This document shows, in pieces, positions 1 to 10,610 of a DNA stretch of 64,000 bases. Source of the DNA: Leptobrachium leishanense (Eukaryota; Chordata; Amphibia; Anura; Megophryidae). Under the pieces are notes generated by a model. It saw nothing but the letters and a program-made list of their open reading frames with translations. It was not told the origin of the DNA and searched no databases. The translations under genes and the position numbers were made by a program. The stretch is taken from positions 55,412,881 to 55,476,880 of the forward strand of contig CM019063.1 in assembly GCA_009667805.1 (NCBI GenBank), written 5' to 3'. Position 1 is the first letter of the stretch. Each line of letters starts with the position of its first letter.

Positions 1-600
1 TATGTTTTAAGCATTTAATCCCAAAAATTGCACAGGCGTCCACTTGGAAACTGGGAAGACAGATTCCCGAGCTGATTCAGATCTCTATTGGTTTCAAACC
101 AAGATGACCTCTTTTACGGCTCGAAAGTGGAGGAAATGAACAATGTATTAAACACGGAGCCTCTGAACTGTATTGTCATGGAAGAAATGAATCAGGCGGT
201 GTACAGGACGCGGAAACCACCATGAATAAATGTTGAAAATATTACTAGATCAGTTTCTGTCACATTACAAAGGCCCATTAAGGCCGCATCATTAACTCGG
301 CTGCACGATTTTAAGTAGATGGGTGTCTGCACAGGGAAGCGGTGCTCTTGGATCTGAATATAATAGCATTAATGTGTTCCTCTCTGAGTGGAGATAATCT
401 AAATGGCGCTCCCATTAAAAATTAAATTACACAATGGAGCAATAGGTTTGTTTAAAGTGTTAGCATAATGAAATTCCAGATAGCTGCGCCGAGTTAATTT
501 TTACGATCGTTTTGCATTTTTTAAGGAGGTAGAACATTGTGCTTTATGATGGAATGTGGCATGTATAGTTTGAATCGCTCTACACTGAAATTAACTCCAG
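1..600. other. Non-repetitive island, possible conserved non-coding element
   Basis: No open reading frame of note, no terminal repeats and no match to any repeat elsewhere in the window. Base composition is balanced to AT-rich with homeodomain-like TAAT/ATTA cores around 395-500. The style (long non-repetitive, non-coding, many short AT cores) resembles vertebrate conserved non-coding elements, but conservation cannot be seen from one sequence. Confidence 0.3.
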
Positions 601-610
601 CCAGTGTTGC

Positions 611-1270
611 TTAACTCCTTCACTGCCAAGCACTTTTTGTTGAATAAAACATTATCATAACATTTATTTGATGCATGGGATGTGTAATTAACACTTAGGC
701 CGACTGTCCACTGGGTCCGTATTTGCGCGATGGTGCGATCATCCGATATCTTCTGAAGTTGTCTAACTGATCCTACAACATGCAGGTGAATCAGCCCTCT
801 TCCACTGCCTCCGACTACTGACGGACGATTTCAGACGATTTTTTGTGACTACAACAAACTAGCGATCTTACCCATTTTAATGGGAGTTATTAGATGATGC
901 CGGGACGATCTGGTACAAGTTTACATGAAAAAGACGAAATGTATAGTTAAATTGCCGTGCCACGGCAAGGAAAGGAAACCTGAAAAAGATGCATTGTATA
1001 GTTAAACCACCATGCCGGGCAGGGAAACCTGAAAAAGATTCATTGTATAGTATAACGGCCGAGTGCAGGGGAAACGTGAAAGGATGCATTGTATAGGAAA
1101 ACCACCGTGCGCAAAGCCCATAGGATTCAATGGAAAAAATATTAAAGTTCTTATTCTTTTTTTATTCAACTGTTCATTTTTTTAGTCCGCAGCAAAATGC
1201 CTTTTCATTCATTTAATTTTTCAGGTATTTTTCTGGATTTATTAAACCAAAATTTTAAGTTCCAATTTTT
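611..1270. repeat. Mixed degenerate repeats: piggyBac-type end, short tandem array, W-family fragment
   Basis: TTAA at 611-614 is followed by CTCCTTCACTGCCAAGCA, resembling the piggyBac-type MITE ends at 30994 and 33235. From about 925 to 1115 a unit of roughly 55-60 bp built on 'GAAAAAGATGCATTGTATAG' recurs about four times with substitutions. 1120-1265 resembles the interior of the W repeats described at 24570 and 30115 (text around 'CATAGGATTCAATG'). No coding potential. Confidence 0.45.
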
Positions 1271-1281
1271 TTTAAAAGATG

Positions 1282-1680
1282 AGTGCACGACTTTGCCCAA
1301 TCAGAGCTCAGCATGAAGATAGCTTTAACCAAGCTCTGATTTGGTTAAAGCGGTGCAAGAACTTTAACCAATCAGAGCTGGTAACCACTTCGCTGCTACG
1401 GACGCGCTGAGCGCGTCCAGGAAGTTCCCGCTGCTGTGCGGAGGACGCGCTCAGCGCGTCCGATCCTCCCGGCAGCGAAGCGGCGGTGTGGCTGAGATCC
1501 CCGGCGGCAAACAGTGAGAGGACCGACATCCGGGATGTCGGCCCTCACTGTGGGATCATGGGAGTCGCGGTGACGTCATCACGCCTGGCGTGATGACGTC
1601 ACCTTCAACAGCCGCATAGACAGCCCTTAGGAGGAGGGGGGAGAGGTCCTTAGGACCTCTCTATCTCCTCATCCGTAAGG
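1282..1680. repeat. Palindrome-rich GC block with piggyBac-type end
   Basis: 1282-1375 holds direct and inverted copies of a 'TTGCCCAATCAGAGCTC' type motif also found at 9192-9345. At 1380 'TAACCACTTCGCTGC' resembles piggyBac-type termini (compare 58026 and 62579). It is followed by the self-complementary GGACGCGCTGAGCGCGTCC near 1399 and a related copy near 1443, then GTGATGACGTCACC-type palindromes near 1570-1605. It could be the left end of the element that carries the transposase at 2548, but a matching right end was not found. Confidence 0.4.
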
Positions 1681-2165
1681 GCTGCAGTAATAAATGAGGC
1701 ACCGATGGAAAGCCAGAGCCTGAGCTTTCCAACGGTGTGCCTCATTATAATGTAAAATGAAAAAAAATGTAAAAAAAAAAACATAAAGTAAAAAACACCA
1801 CACACAGGGTCTCTAAGGGCAGTAAAAAAAATCAAAACTGCCCAGATGCCCCCAAACCCCACATTTAATAAAAATACAATCCCCTTTTTATTATTTTATT
1901 TCACTTTTTATTGTTACAGCTATGTGATCACTGTAGTAACAATGATCACTTAGCTGTCACAATTATCACTGCCACCTCCAACATGGCCGCTGAGGATAGA
2001 AATATAACCCTAAAATGACCCCGTAACCTAGCGATTGACCCTCCAGCCAATCACGGGGAATGAATTTTTCAAATCTTGATAATTTTTTCATTTCTATCCT
2101 CAGTCTGCATGTGGATTGTGAGGTATTAGTGTCGCAGAGGCTGTCTCCATAAAATAGGTGATAAA
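1681..2165. other. AT-rich non-coding stretch upstream of the piggyBac gene
   Basis: Contains a small imperfect hairpin (GGAAAG...CTTTCC, about 1707-1731) that resembles the hairpin inside the piggyBac-type MITE at 23290-23325. An A-rich run follows, then ordinary sequence. No gene seen. Probably untranslated or terminal sequence of the piggyBac element. Confidence 0.35.
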
Positions 2166-2171
2166 TTCCTA

Positions 2172-2179
2172 ATACACAC

Positions 2180-2215
<36 letters not shown>

Positions 2216-2497
2216 CATATATATACATATATACGCACACACACATATATATACACATATTTACGCACGCACACGCGTGCACGCGCGCACACACGCGTAC
2301 ACGCACACACGCGCACGCACACACGCGTACACGCACACACGCGCACGCACACACGCACACACGCGCACGCACACGCGCGCACACACACGCACGCACGCAC
2401 ACACGCGCACGCTTATATATATATAATATAGAATATATTATATACGCACACACACGTGCATATATATATATACACACATATATATATATATAGATAC
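2172..2497. repeat. Compound (TA/CA/CG)n microsatellite
   Basis: About 320 bp of almost uninterrupted alternating pyrimidine-purine: TA-rich at both edges, CA and CG steps in the middle (CACGCG, GCGCAC). The cysteine- and arginine-rich readings on the minus strand are translation of this microsatellite, not a gene. The tract ends about 50 bp before the transposase start codon at 2548. Confidence 0.9.
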
Positions 2498-2547
2498 TAT
2501 CAAACGGCGTAATTTTCTTTTGAAAATACATTTTCAGAAAGCAAATT

Positions 2548-4374
2548 ATGGCTAAAAGGTTTCTAAGCGCTGAGGAAGCAGCTGACGTCCTTATGATGTC
2601 AGACTCTGATCTCAGCGCTGATGAATCTTTTGAAGATTCAGGCAGTGACTTTGTCCCTGGAGCATCATCAGATAGTGACGGTTCCAGTGACGAAGAACTA
2701 CATGATGAGCCACGGCGTGGCCGCATGGAGTTACCAGGGTGCTCCCGTGGTAATGCAGGGACCGCACGGTCTGTAGTTGCACTACCTGATCCTGCACCGG
2801 CCCAAAGGCCTATTGCAGGGGTATCTGCAACACAGGCTGTGGCGATGCCTGAACCAGGATCTGACTGGACCTCCCCTAATATGGTCCAGCCAGTATTGCC
2901 ACAATTTTCTGGCAATCCTGGTATACTAGTGGACACCACTAATTTTGAACCCATCAACTTTTTTCAGCTATTTATAGATGATGGGTTCTTGGAATTTATT
3001 GTTCAGCAGAGCAATCTGTATGCCGAACAATATTTTCAAGGTCTAGGGGCAGAATTGTTGCCAAGTGCGAGGGCGCGTAAATGGACCCCAACCAGTTTGC
3101 CAGAGATGAGGAAGTTCTGGGGCCTCACTCTGCAGATGGGGATTGTGCAAAAACCCAGCATAGCCTCATACTGGTCAAAAAAGAGTACCCAAACCACCCC
3201 TATCTTCCCTGCTACTATGAGCAGGGACAGATATTTATTGCTCCTGCGGTATTTGCATTATAATGATAATGCAAATGCTTTGCCCCGTGACCACCCAGAT
3301 CACGACCGACTGTACAAGTTGCGGCCACTTCTTGACCATCTGATGGCAAGATTTGAAGAGTTATACACTCCAGGCCAAAACTTGTCAGTCGACGAGTCCT
3401 TGCTGCTTTATAAGGGACGTCTTGTTTTCAAGCAGTACCTCCCTTCGAAGCGAGCTCGGTATGGGATAAAACTTTATAAGCTGTGCGAAAGCTCCAGTGG
3501 ATACATGTATCGCTTTCGTGTATACACTGGAAAGGACTCGCAGCTGGCCCCCCCTGACTGCCCCCCCGCCCTCTCCACCACTGAAAAAATAGTGTGGGAC
3601 CTCGCTTATCCACTATTCGGTAAAGGTTACTGTATTTATACAGATAACTTTTACACGGGTGTGCCGTTGTACAAATTTTTGTACAGCAATGGTACTGGAG
3701 CCTGTGGCACCATCCGTTCGAATAGGAAAGGCTTTCCAACAACACAGTTTGGGAAGCAAAAGAGAGGAGAAACATCTGCCTTGCGCTGCGGTGAACTGCT
3801 GGCTGTGAAATACACAGACAAAAAGGATGTGCATTTACTTACAACGATACATAACGAATGCACATCTGCAGTTCACGTCAGATGGAGAGATTCCCCTATC
3901 ATGAAACCCCTATGTGTACAGGATTATAATCGGTACATGGGGGGAGTGGACAAGTCTGACCAGATGCTTGTACCATATCTCGCTTCTCGCAAGGCATATG
4001 TATGGTACAAAAAGCTGGCAGTCCATCTGATACAGATGTCAATGCTTAACGCATTCATCTTGTATCAGGCCACTCATGCCCGACGGATAACATTCCTAAA
4101 ATTTCAGGAATCTGTTATCGAGTCCCTTCTCTGTCCAGAAGAGAATGCTCCCATTGTTGAAGAGGTGGAGGATGTAATTAGGTTGCGTGACCGCCACTTT
4201 CCTGGCTACATTCCTCCAACTGAAAAAAGAGTGACCCCATGTAAAAGGTGTCGGGTTTGCGCGCGCCAAGGGCGGCGTAAGGAAAGCCGCCTTCACTGCC
4301 CTGACTGCCCCTCCAAACCAGGTCTTTGTGTGCCCGATTGCTTCAAGATTTATCATACAGTGACACATTACTAG
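2548..4374 (+). CDS. piggyBac-family transposase, intact, Uribo-like
   Basis: A 608-codon open frame with the full piggyBac layout. It starts at ATG 2548, and its first residues (MAKRF.SAEEAA) resemble those recalled for frog Uribo-type transposases. Residues 1-100 are acidic and serine-rich. The DDE_Tnp_1_7 core begins near residue 132 (NFEPINFFQLF). The three catalytic aspartates are D282 (SVDESLL), D366 (YTDNFY) and D468 (GGVDKSD), with spacing close to the classic piggyBac triad. The C-terminus (about 565-604) is a cysteine-rich zinc-binding domain used by the family to bind element ends. The enzyme would cut at TTAA and excise without a footprint. There is no stop or frameshift, so it is young or selected. 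Flanking TTAA termini could not be fixed with confidence, so whether the element is still mobile, or the gene is host-domesticated, is open. Confidence 0.92.
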   Translation: MAKRFLSAEEAADVLMMSDSDLSADESFEDSGSDFVPGASSDSDGSSDEELHDEPRRGRMELPGCSRGNAGTARSVVALPDPAPAQRPIAGVSATQAVAMPEPGSDWTSPNMVQPVLPQFSGNPGILVDTTNFEPINFFQLFIDDGFLEFIVQQSNLYAEQYFQGLGAELLPSARARKWTPTSLPEMRKFWGLTLQMGIVQKPSIASYWSKKSTQTTPIFPATMSRDRYLLLLRYLHYNDNANALPRDHPDHDRLYKLRPLLDHLMARFEELYTPGQNLSVDESLLLYKGRLVFKQYLPSKRARYGIKLYKLCESSSGYMYRFRVYTGKDSQLAPPDCPPALSTTEKIVWDLAYPLFGKGYCIYTDNFYTGVPLYKFLYSNGTGACGTIRSNRKGFPTTQFGKQKRGETSALRCGELLAVKYTDKKDVHLLTTIHNECTSAVHVRWRDSPIMKPLCVQDYNRYMGGVDKSDQMLVPYLASRKAYVWYKKLAVHLIQMSMLNAFILYQATHARRITFLKFQESVIESLLCPEENAPIVEEVEDVIRLRDRHFPGYIPPTEKRVTPCKRCRVCARQGRRKESRLHCPDCPSKPGLCVPDCFKIYHTVTHY

Positions 4375-5365
4375 TGGCATACCGGGACCGAATTGTTTCT
4401 CGGCTGAGAACAAACAGATTTCAGGTTGAGGTATGCCACTGATTTTGTGCTTCTTGATAAATCTGGCTATAGCACCGTTAAGATCTTTGCAGATCTTGAT
4501 GACATTCTGATGGACACAGTGCAGTGTAATCTGGACAGAGCTTGCCCGGATCATGCTGGCATTTATTCCTGGATAGTGCTATTCCTCTAAATTTTCCCAA
4601 ATAAAAAAACAAACCAAAACCATCCCCATTATTTTATAGCAGTGTTAATAAAAAAACTACCCACCACGTTTCACTACCCACTCCGGTTCAATACCCACCA
4701 CGTTTCACTACCCACCTACAGTTCACTACCCACCCCCAGTTATAATGTAATTCACCCCACATACAATAAAATAGGTTGCCCCATCCCCAACAATCTGATG
4801 TCCTCCGTACGTCAGATGTAGAAAGAAGCCTCTGAAGACAGATTGAACTGCGGTGTTAATGGTGTGTCTTCAACTTCTTTGTCTCTGCCCTTTTCTTTGC
4901 CCCTCCCTTCACCCACTTCCCTTACCTATCTTCTTTCATGAATGGTGTGTGATTCAGTGAGTGAAACAGATGTGAATGGGGGGGTGTTTCTATTCCACCC
5001 CCTCTAATCCTCATTATCTTTCTCTTTTCCCCTTCCGTGTTTCTGCACTTTTCCCTTCTTTGCCCCTTAACGTCACTCGCTCCACTTTTACTAGCTTCTT
5101 GCATGAAAGGTGTGTGATTCGGTGAGTGAAACAGATGTGAAATGTGAGTGTGAATGGTCAGTAACCTGGTTGGGGCCTTGACGTGGCGTTACTGCTCACA
5201 TGGATGCCCCATGTGCCAATCCAACTGATTGAGTGAATGTAAAATGTGTGGCGGGCTTGTTGTGTGTTTGTGTAGCATTTTGAGTCACTATACAATTGTT
5301 GATAGACTACATAATTGTTGATCAAAATTCATGGGGAAAATTTTGTGAATGTTTTTTTTTTTTTT
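4375..5365. other. 3' flank of the piggyBac gene with hairpin and short duplications
   Basis: Directly after the stop codon, AGTGGCATACC (about 4372-4384) pairs with GGTATGCCACT (about 4430-4440), a possible 3' UTR hairpin. 4655-4740 has four loose copies of a 'TTCACTACCCACC' motif. 4931-4980 and 5096-5145 are near-identical direct repeats about 165 bp apart. No gene and no clear right terminus of the piggyBac element was seen. Confidence 0.5.
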
Positions 5366-5540
5366 TAAGAAGGCATACCTGCATTTAAATGTCTCTAGCC
5401 CAACAGAAAATTAAAACAGACCACATAAAGTATATATTAGGAGAAACTAGACACCCAGATGAATCAAATGGGGTTAAATAAAATTCTATCATAAAAATAG
5501 AGGGCGCAACAGCATGTGGAATTTCCATTTATTTATTTTT
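5366..5540. repeat. Inverted partial copy of the satellite unit
   Basis: This segment is the diverged reverse complement of about 5543-5725, the first part of the tandem array. AAGGCATACCTGCATTTAAA pairs with the TTTAATTGCAGGTATGCCTC-type text at 5692-5712, and the intervening blocks match in inverse order. Together they form one long palindrome at the left edge of the array. Confidence 0.75.
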
Positions 5541-8437
5541 TTGCGCACAAATCCAAATTCCACAAGTTGTTGCGGGCTCAATATTTATGATAGAATAATA
5601 AGTAACCCCACGTTTGATTCATCTGGAAGTCTACTTTGTCCGGATATATACTTTATTTGGCATATTTTATATCCCTGTTGAGCTAGAGCCATTTAATTGC
5701 AGGTATGCCTCCTTTCAAAAACCGGCATAAAAAGCTTCTCTAAATTTATTTTGCGCATGGCGCAAATTAGCGCCTCGTGCTCCATCTAGGGGGACCCGGA
5801 CCACTAAACCTGGGTCTCATTTTTATCACAAGGGTTGGGGCTTTGCGTTGAGCTAGAGAAAGGCCTAGTTTTCAAAGATTTTATCATGTCTGAAGTGATT
5901 GAAATAATTTTTTTTTTTTTTTTGCGCACAAATCCAAATTCCACAAGTTGTTGCGGGCTCAATATTTATGATAGAATAATAAGTAACCCCACGTTTGATT
6001 CATCTGGAAGTCTACTTTGTCCGGATATATACTTTATTTGGCATATTTTAGATCCCTGTTGAGCTAGAGCCATTTAATTGCAGGTATGCCTCCTTTCAAA
6101 AACCGGCATAAAAAGCTTCTCTAAATTTATTTTGCGCATGGCGCAAATTAGCGCCTCGTGCTCCATCTAGGGGGACCCGGACCACTAAACCTGGGTCTCA
6201 TTTTTATCACAAGGGTTGGGGCTTTGCGTTGAGCTAGAGAAAGGCCTAGTTTTCAAAGATTTTATCATGTCTGAAGTGATTGAAATAATTTTTTTTTTTT
6301 TTTGCGCACAAATCCAAATTCCACAAGTTGTTGCGGGCTCAATATTTATGATAGAATAATAAGTAACCCCACGTTTGATTCATCTGGAAGTCTACTTTTT
6401 CCGGATATATACTTTATTTGGCATATTTTAGATCCCTGTTGAGCTAGAGCCATTTAATTGCAGGTATGCCTCCTTTCAAAAACCGGCATAAAAAGCTTCT
6501 CTAAATTTATTTTGCGCATGGCGCAAATTAGCGCCTCGTGCTCCATCTAGGGGGACCCGGACCACTAAACCTGGGTCTCATTTTTATCACAAGGGTTGGG
6601 GCTTTGCGTTGAGCTAGAGAAAGGCCTAGTTTTCAAAGATTTTATCATGTCTGAAGTGATTGAAATATTTTTTTTTTTTTTTTTTGCGCACAAATCCAAA
6701 TTCCACAAGTTGTTGCGGGCTCAATATTTATGATAGAATAATAAGTAACCCCACGTTTGATTCATCTGGAAGTCTACTTTGTCCGGATATATACTTTATT
6801 TGGCATATTTTAGATCCCTGTTGAGCTAGAGCCATTTAATTGCAGGTATGCCTCCTTTCAAAAACCGGCATAAAAAGCTTCTCTAAATTTATTTTGCGCA
6901 TGGCGCAAATTAGCGCCTCGTGCTCCATCTAGGGGGACCCGGACCACTAAACCTGGGTCTCATTTTTATCACAAGGGTTGGGGCTTTGCGTTAGCTAGAG
7001 AAAGGCCTAGTTTTCAAAGATTTTATCATGTCTGAAGTGATTGAAATAATTTTTTATTTTTTTTTGCGCACAAATCCAAATTCCACAAGTTGTTGCGGGC
7101 TCAATATTTATGATAGAATAATAAGTAACCCCACGTTTGATTCATCTGGAAGTCTACTTTGTCCGGATATATACTTTATTTGGCATATTTTAGATCCCTG
7201 TTGAGCTAGAGCCATTTAATTGCAGGTATGCCTCCTTTCAAAAACCAGCATAAAAAGCTTCTCTAAATTTATTTTGCGCATGGCGCAAATTAGCGCCTCG
7301 TGCTCCATCTAGGGGGACCCGGACCACTAAACCTGGGTCTCATTTTTATCACAAGGGTTGGGGCTTTGCGTTGAGCTAGAGAAAGGCCTAGTTTTCAAAG
7401 ATTTTATCATGTCTGAAGTGATTGAAATAATTTTTTTTTTTTTTTTTGCGCACAAATCCAAATTCCACAAGTTGTTGCGGGCTCAATATTTATGATAGAA
7501 TAATAAGTAACCCCACGTTTGATTCATCTGGAAGTCTACTTTGTCCGGATATATACTTTATTTGGCATATTTTAGATCCCTGTTGAGCTAGAGCCATTTA
7601 ATTGCAGGTATGCCTCCTTTCAAAAACCGGCATAAAAAGCTTCTCTAAATTTATTTTGCGCATGGCGCAAATTAGCGCCTCGTGCTCCATCTAGGGGGAC
7701 CCGGACCACTAAACCTGGGTCTCATTTTTATCACAAGGGTTGGGGCTTTGCGTTTAGCTAGAGAAAGGCCTAGTTTTCAAAGATTTTATCATGTCTGAAG
7801 TGATTGAAATAATTTTTTTTTTTTTTTTTGCGCACAAATCCAAATTCCACAAGTTGTTGCGGGCTCAATATTTATGATAGAATAATAAGTAACCCCACGT
7901 TTGATTCATCTGGAAGTCTACTTTGTCCGGATATATACTTTATTTGGCATATTTTAGATCCCTGTTGAGCTAGAGCCATTTAATTGCAGGTATGCCTCCT
8001 TTCAAAAACCAGCATAAAAAGCTTCTCTAAATTTATTTTGCGCATGGCGCAAATTAGCGCCTCGTGCTCCATCTAGGGGGACCCGGACCACTAAACCTGG
8101 GTCTCATTTTTATCACAAGGGTTGGGGCTTTGCGTTGAGCTAGAGAAAGGCCTAGTTTTCAAAGATTTTATCATGTCTGAAGTGATTGAAATAATTTTTT
8201 TTTTTTTTGCGCACAAATCCAAATTCCACAAGTTGTTGCGGGCTCAATATTTATGATAGAATAATAAGTAACCCCACGTTTGATTCATCTGGAAGTCTAC
8301 TTTGTCCGGATATATACTTTATTTGGCATATTTTAGATCCCTGTTGAGCTAGAGCCATTTAATTGCAGGTATGCCTCCTTTCAAAAACCGGCATAAAAAG
8401 CTTCTCTAAATTTATTTTGCGCATGGCGCAAATTAGC
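5541..8437. repeat. 381 bp satellite, about 7.6 tandem copies
   Basis: The marker 'GCGCACAAATCCAAATTCC' recurs at 5543, 5924, 6304, 6686, 7066, 7448, 7830 and 8209, giving periods of 379-382 bp. Length varies mainly in a T-run just before the marker. Units are nearly identical (isolated changes such as CCGGCA to CCAGCA), so the array is young or homogenised. The last unit breaks off at about 8437 within GCGCAAATTAGC. There is no coding sequence. Confidence 0.95.
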
Positions 8438-9191
8438 ACCTCCAACGCTGCCTAAACTTGATCTGTGCAATCAAATTGCATCTATTATTTTATAGGAGGG
8501 ATATATTTATATAGTTAAGCAAAACAAAAATATTTTACCCCAAAAATTAATATGAAATTATGCAATATAAATCTTGACCTATTATGATTTTTTTTTTTAC
8601 ATTAAATATGATGTTTTTTGAATAAAGTTATGAATAACAAAATAAATTTAAAAATGTGTCATAAAGGTCTCTTTTTTTGCGGAATTTTGTCTAGTTTCAG
8701 AAAATATATAGCTTTTCCATTTCAATTGGTTTAGATATACTAATTTTATGTATTACATACAATGAGTCATGACATAAGAAAAAAGCAGATTTTTTTGATT
8801 TTTAGAAAACTGCATATTTTTGTACAAAAAAAACATGAAATATTCTCCATTACACCATTTTTAAAAAGGCACCTAATGTATCAATATATAACCACAATAG
8901 TTCTGGTCATAAAGTGTAGATAGAAAAAAATATGCAATGTTGTTCTTCTGAATTTTAACAAAATTTTACTTTTTTTCCCCCTTTTTTTTCTTTTTTTTTT
9001 TAACTCTTTACTTATACACATAATAATGATAAATTTTGAATCTGTGGAGTCTGCTGAAAAAAAGGATATATAATTTGTCTTGGTCATATAAGAAAACTTG
9101 ACTTCAAATCGCATTTAAACATGATGAGCACAAAACGGTAAAAATGAGCTCAGCACACGGGCAGGAAATGCCTCAGCAGCGAAAGGGTTAA
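8438..9191. repeat. AT-rich piggyBac-type MITE, right end at TTAA 9188
   Basis: The right end reads GCAGCGAAAGGG then TTAA (9188-9191). The inward text (9100-9180: GCTCAGCACAC, GGTAAAAATGAGCTC) is the reverse complement of the left ends at 26714 and 58026. The body is AT-rich with long T and A runs. A left end could not be placed. Confidence 0.55.
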
Positions 9192-9345
9192 AGCTCTGCC
9201 CCATGCCTCATCTTCATGCTGAGCTCTGATTGGGCAAAGTCCTGCACCTGACCTGGACTTTGCCCAATCAGGGCTCAATATTGAATTAGAGCCCTGATTG
9301 GGCAAAGTCCAGGTCAGGCGCAGGACTTTGCCCAATCAGATCATT
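9192..9345. repeat. Palindromic repeat built on a TTGCCCAATCAG motif
   Basis: The motif GATTGGGCAAAGTCC appears four times in alternating orientation, with TTCATGCTGA at the left outer edge and TCAGCATGAA near 9346. The same motif family occurs at 1282-1375. It reads as a foldback element; no coding content. Confidence 0.6.
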
Positions 9346-9660
9346 CAGCATGAAGACGTGTGGCAGAGAGGAGCCGCGGCCAGACGGACCAGAGGAGCTG
9401 ACGGACCGGGGAACAGGAGGCCGGGACAGCTGCGATACGGGGGCCGGGGGCCGCAGCCACAGGTCTCCTAAATGTACCGGCAGCAGCCGGTACATTTAGG
9501 AGACCTGTGGACGCATTTTTTATTATGGAATGTCCGCGGTCGAACAAACCGCGAACATCCCATAATGTTCAGCGTTCGCCGAACACTCGAACGGCCGATG
9601 TTCGATTCGAACTCACGTTCAAATCGAACCGAACGCTCATCCCTAATGAACAGCATAAAA
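9346..9660. repeat. GC-rich hairpin region and truncated hAT right end
   Basis: 9457-9480 and 9487-9510 form a perfect 24 bp stem with a 6 nt loop (CAGCAG). Further inverted text surrounds GCGGTCGAACAAACCGCG near 9536. The segment ends at GCTCATCCCTA (about 9636-9646), the same terminus as the hAT-like block at 45350-50643. No matching left TAGGGATGAGC end lies upstream, so this is a partial copy. Confidence 0.5.
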
Positions 9661-9984
9661 ACTGAATGTATCTCTGATTACAGGCTTATTATTACTAATG
9701 AAAAATGTGCATTTTGTGCAAAAATCTTCTAAATTTAAGTTTTAAATGAATAAATGTGCCATGGGTGCATAACACATAAAGAATCACCCGTCAAATGCCC
9801 CTTTTTCTGAACGGCAATTGATTTTTATAATTTTTTTATTGAGGAAGAGAACCTTAGAGAAGCACAAAACCTCTATATTATCATATTATATTCACATTAA
9901 ATATTTTTATATTACTATTACCAATCTCATCAAATTAGGATGGGGTTAAAGACTGCCTTAACCTGCTTTATACATTATAAATGT
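9661..9984. other. Unassigned AT-rich sequence
   Basis: No gene, no terminal repeats and no tandem structure recognised. Confidence 0.4.
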
Positions 9985-10610
9985 CGCCGACATTTCGGTA
10001 CTCTCTTGTTCCCTGCACTTCCCTGCACTTCGGGGAATCAAAGTCGTCCCCCCCCCCCAATTCAGCATTCACTACAGGGTCCCTGGCGAGCAGGGAAAAC
10101 CCGTGGCAAACCCTCAGCAATCCCGGTGAACACCCACCAAAAAACCCGCCGCAACTGCAGCAGAAAACAGCGCAGACCAGCCACCGGAAAAAGCCAACAA
10201 GCTGATGAACGGGGTAAAAAATAAAATATGCTTGAAAGTTTCAAAATTGAAACGCTGTTTGCAAAAAAACTACTGAACGAAAATGCCTGGAATTTACATA
10301 TAAACTCCTATGAATGATAATTAAAAGGTCTCTTATGGAAAAAAAGAAAAAATGCTTTAAAAAAAAAAAATTGCCGAAAAAAATCCCGAAAAATGCCTTA
10401 ATGATTCTAAAAAAAAAATCAATAAAGAGACTTTTTTGCTGCAGATTAGACACGTGCATTCGTTTTAGTACTAAAACGATTTAGTCTGAATTTGGGGATA
10501 ATTTAGTTTTCGTATGACTCAAGAGATACGAAATTGCTCAGTACAAAAAACAAAAGAAACTAAAATAAAATGCACTACATTTTAGTTTCAGTCCTTTTTG
10601 TGATATTACA

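Noticed and set aside
1966..2957. Minus-strand cysteine/arginine/valine-rich frames that look like secreted cysteine-rich proteins
   Set aside because: Translation of the (CA/CG/TA)n microsatellite running into the antisense of the piggyBac gene.
5835..6062. 75-codon frame in the satellite
   Set aside because: Chance frame within one 381 bp unit; not conserved as open across units because of length changes in the T-run.
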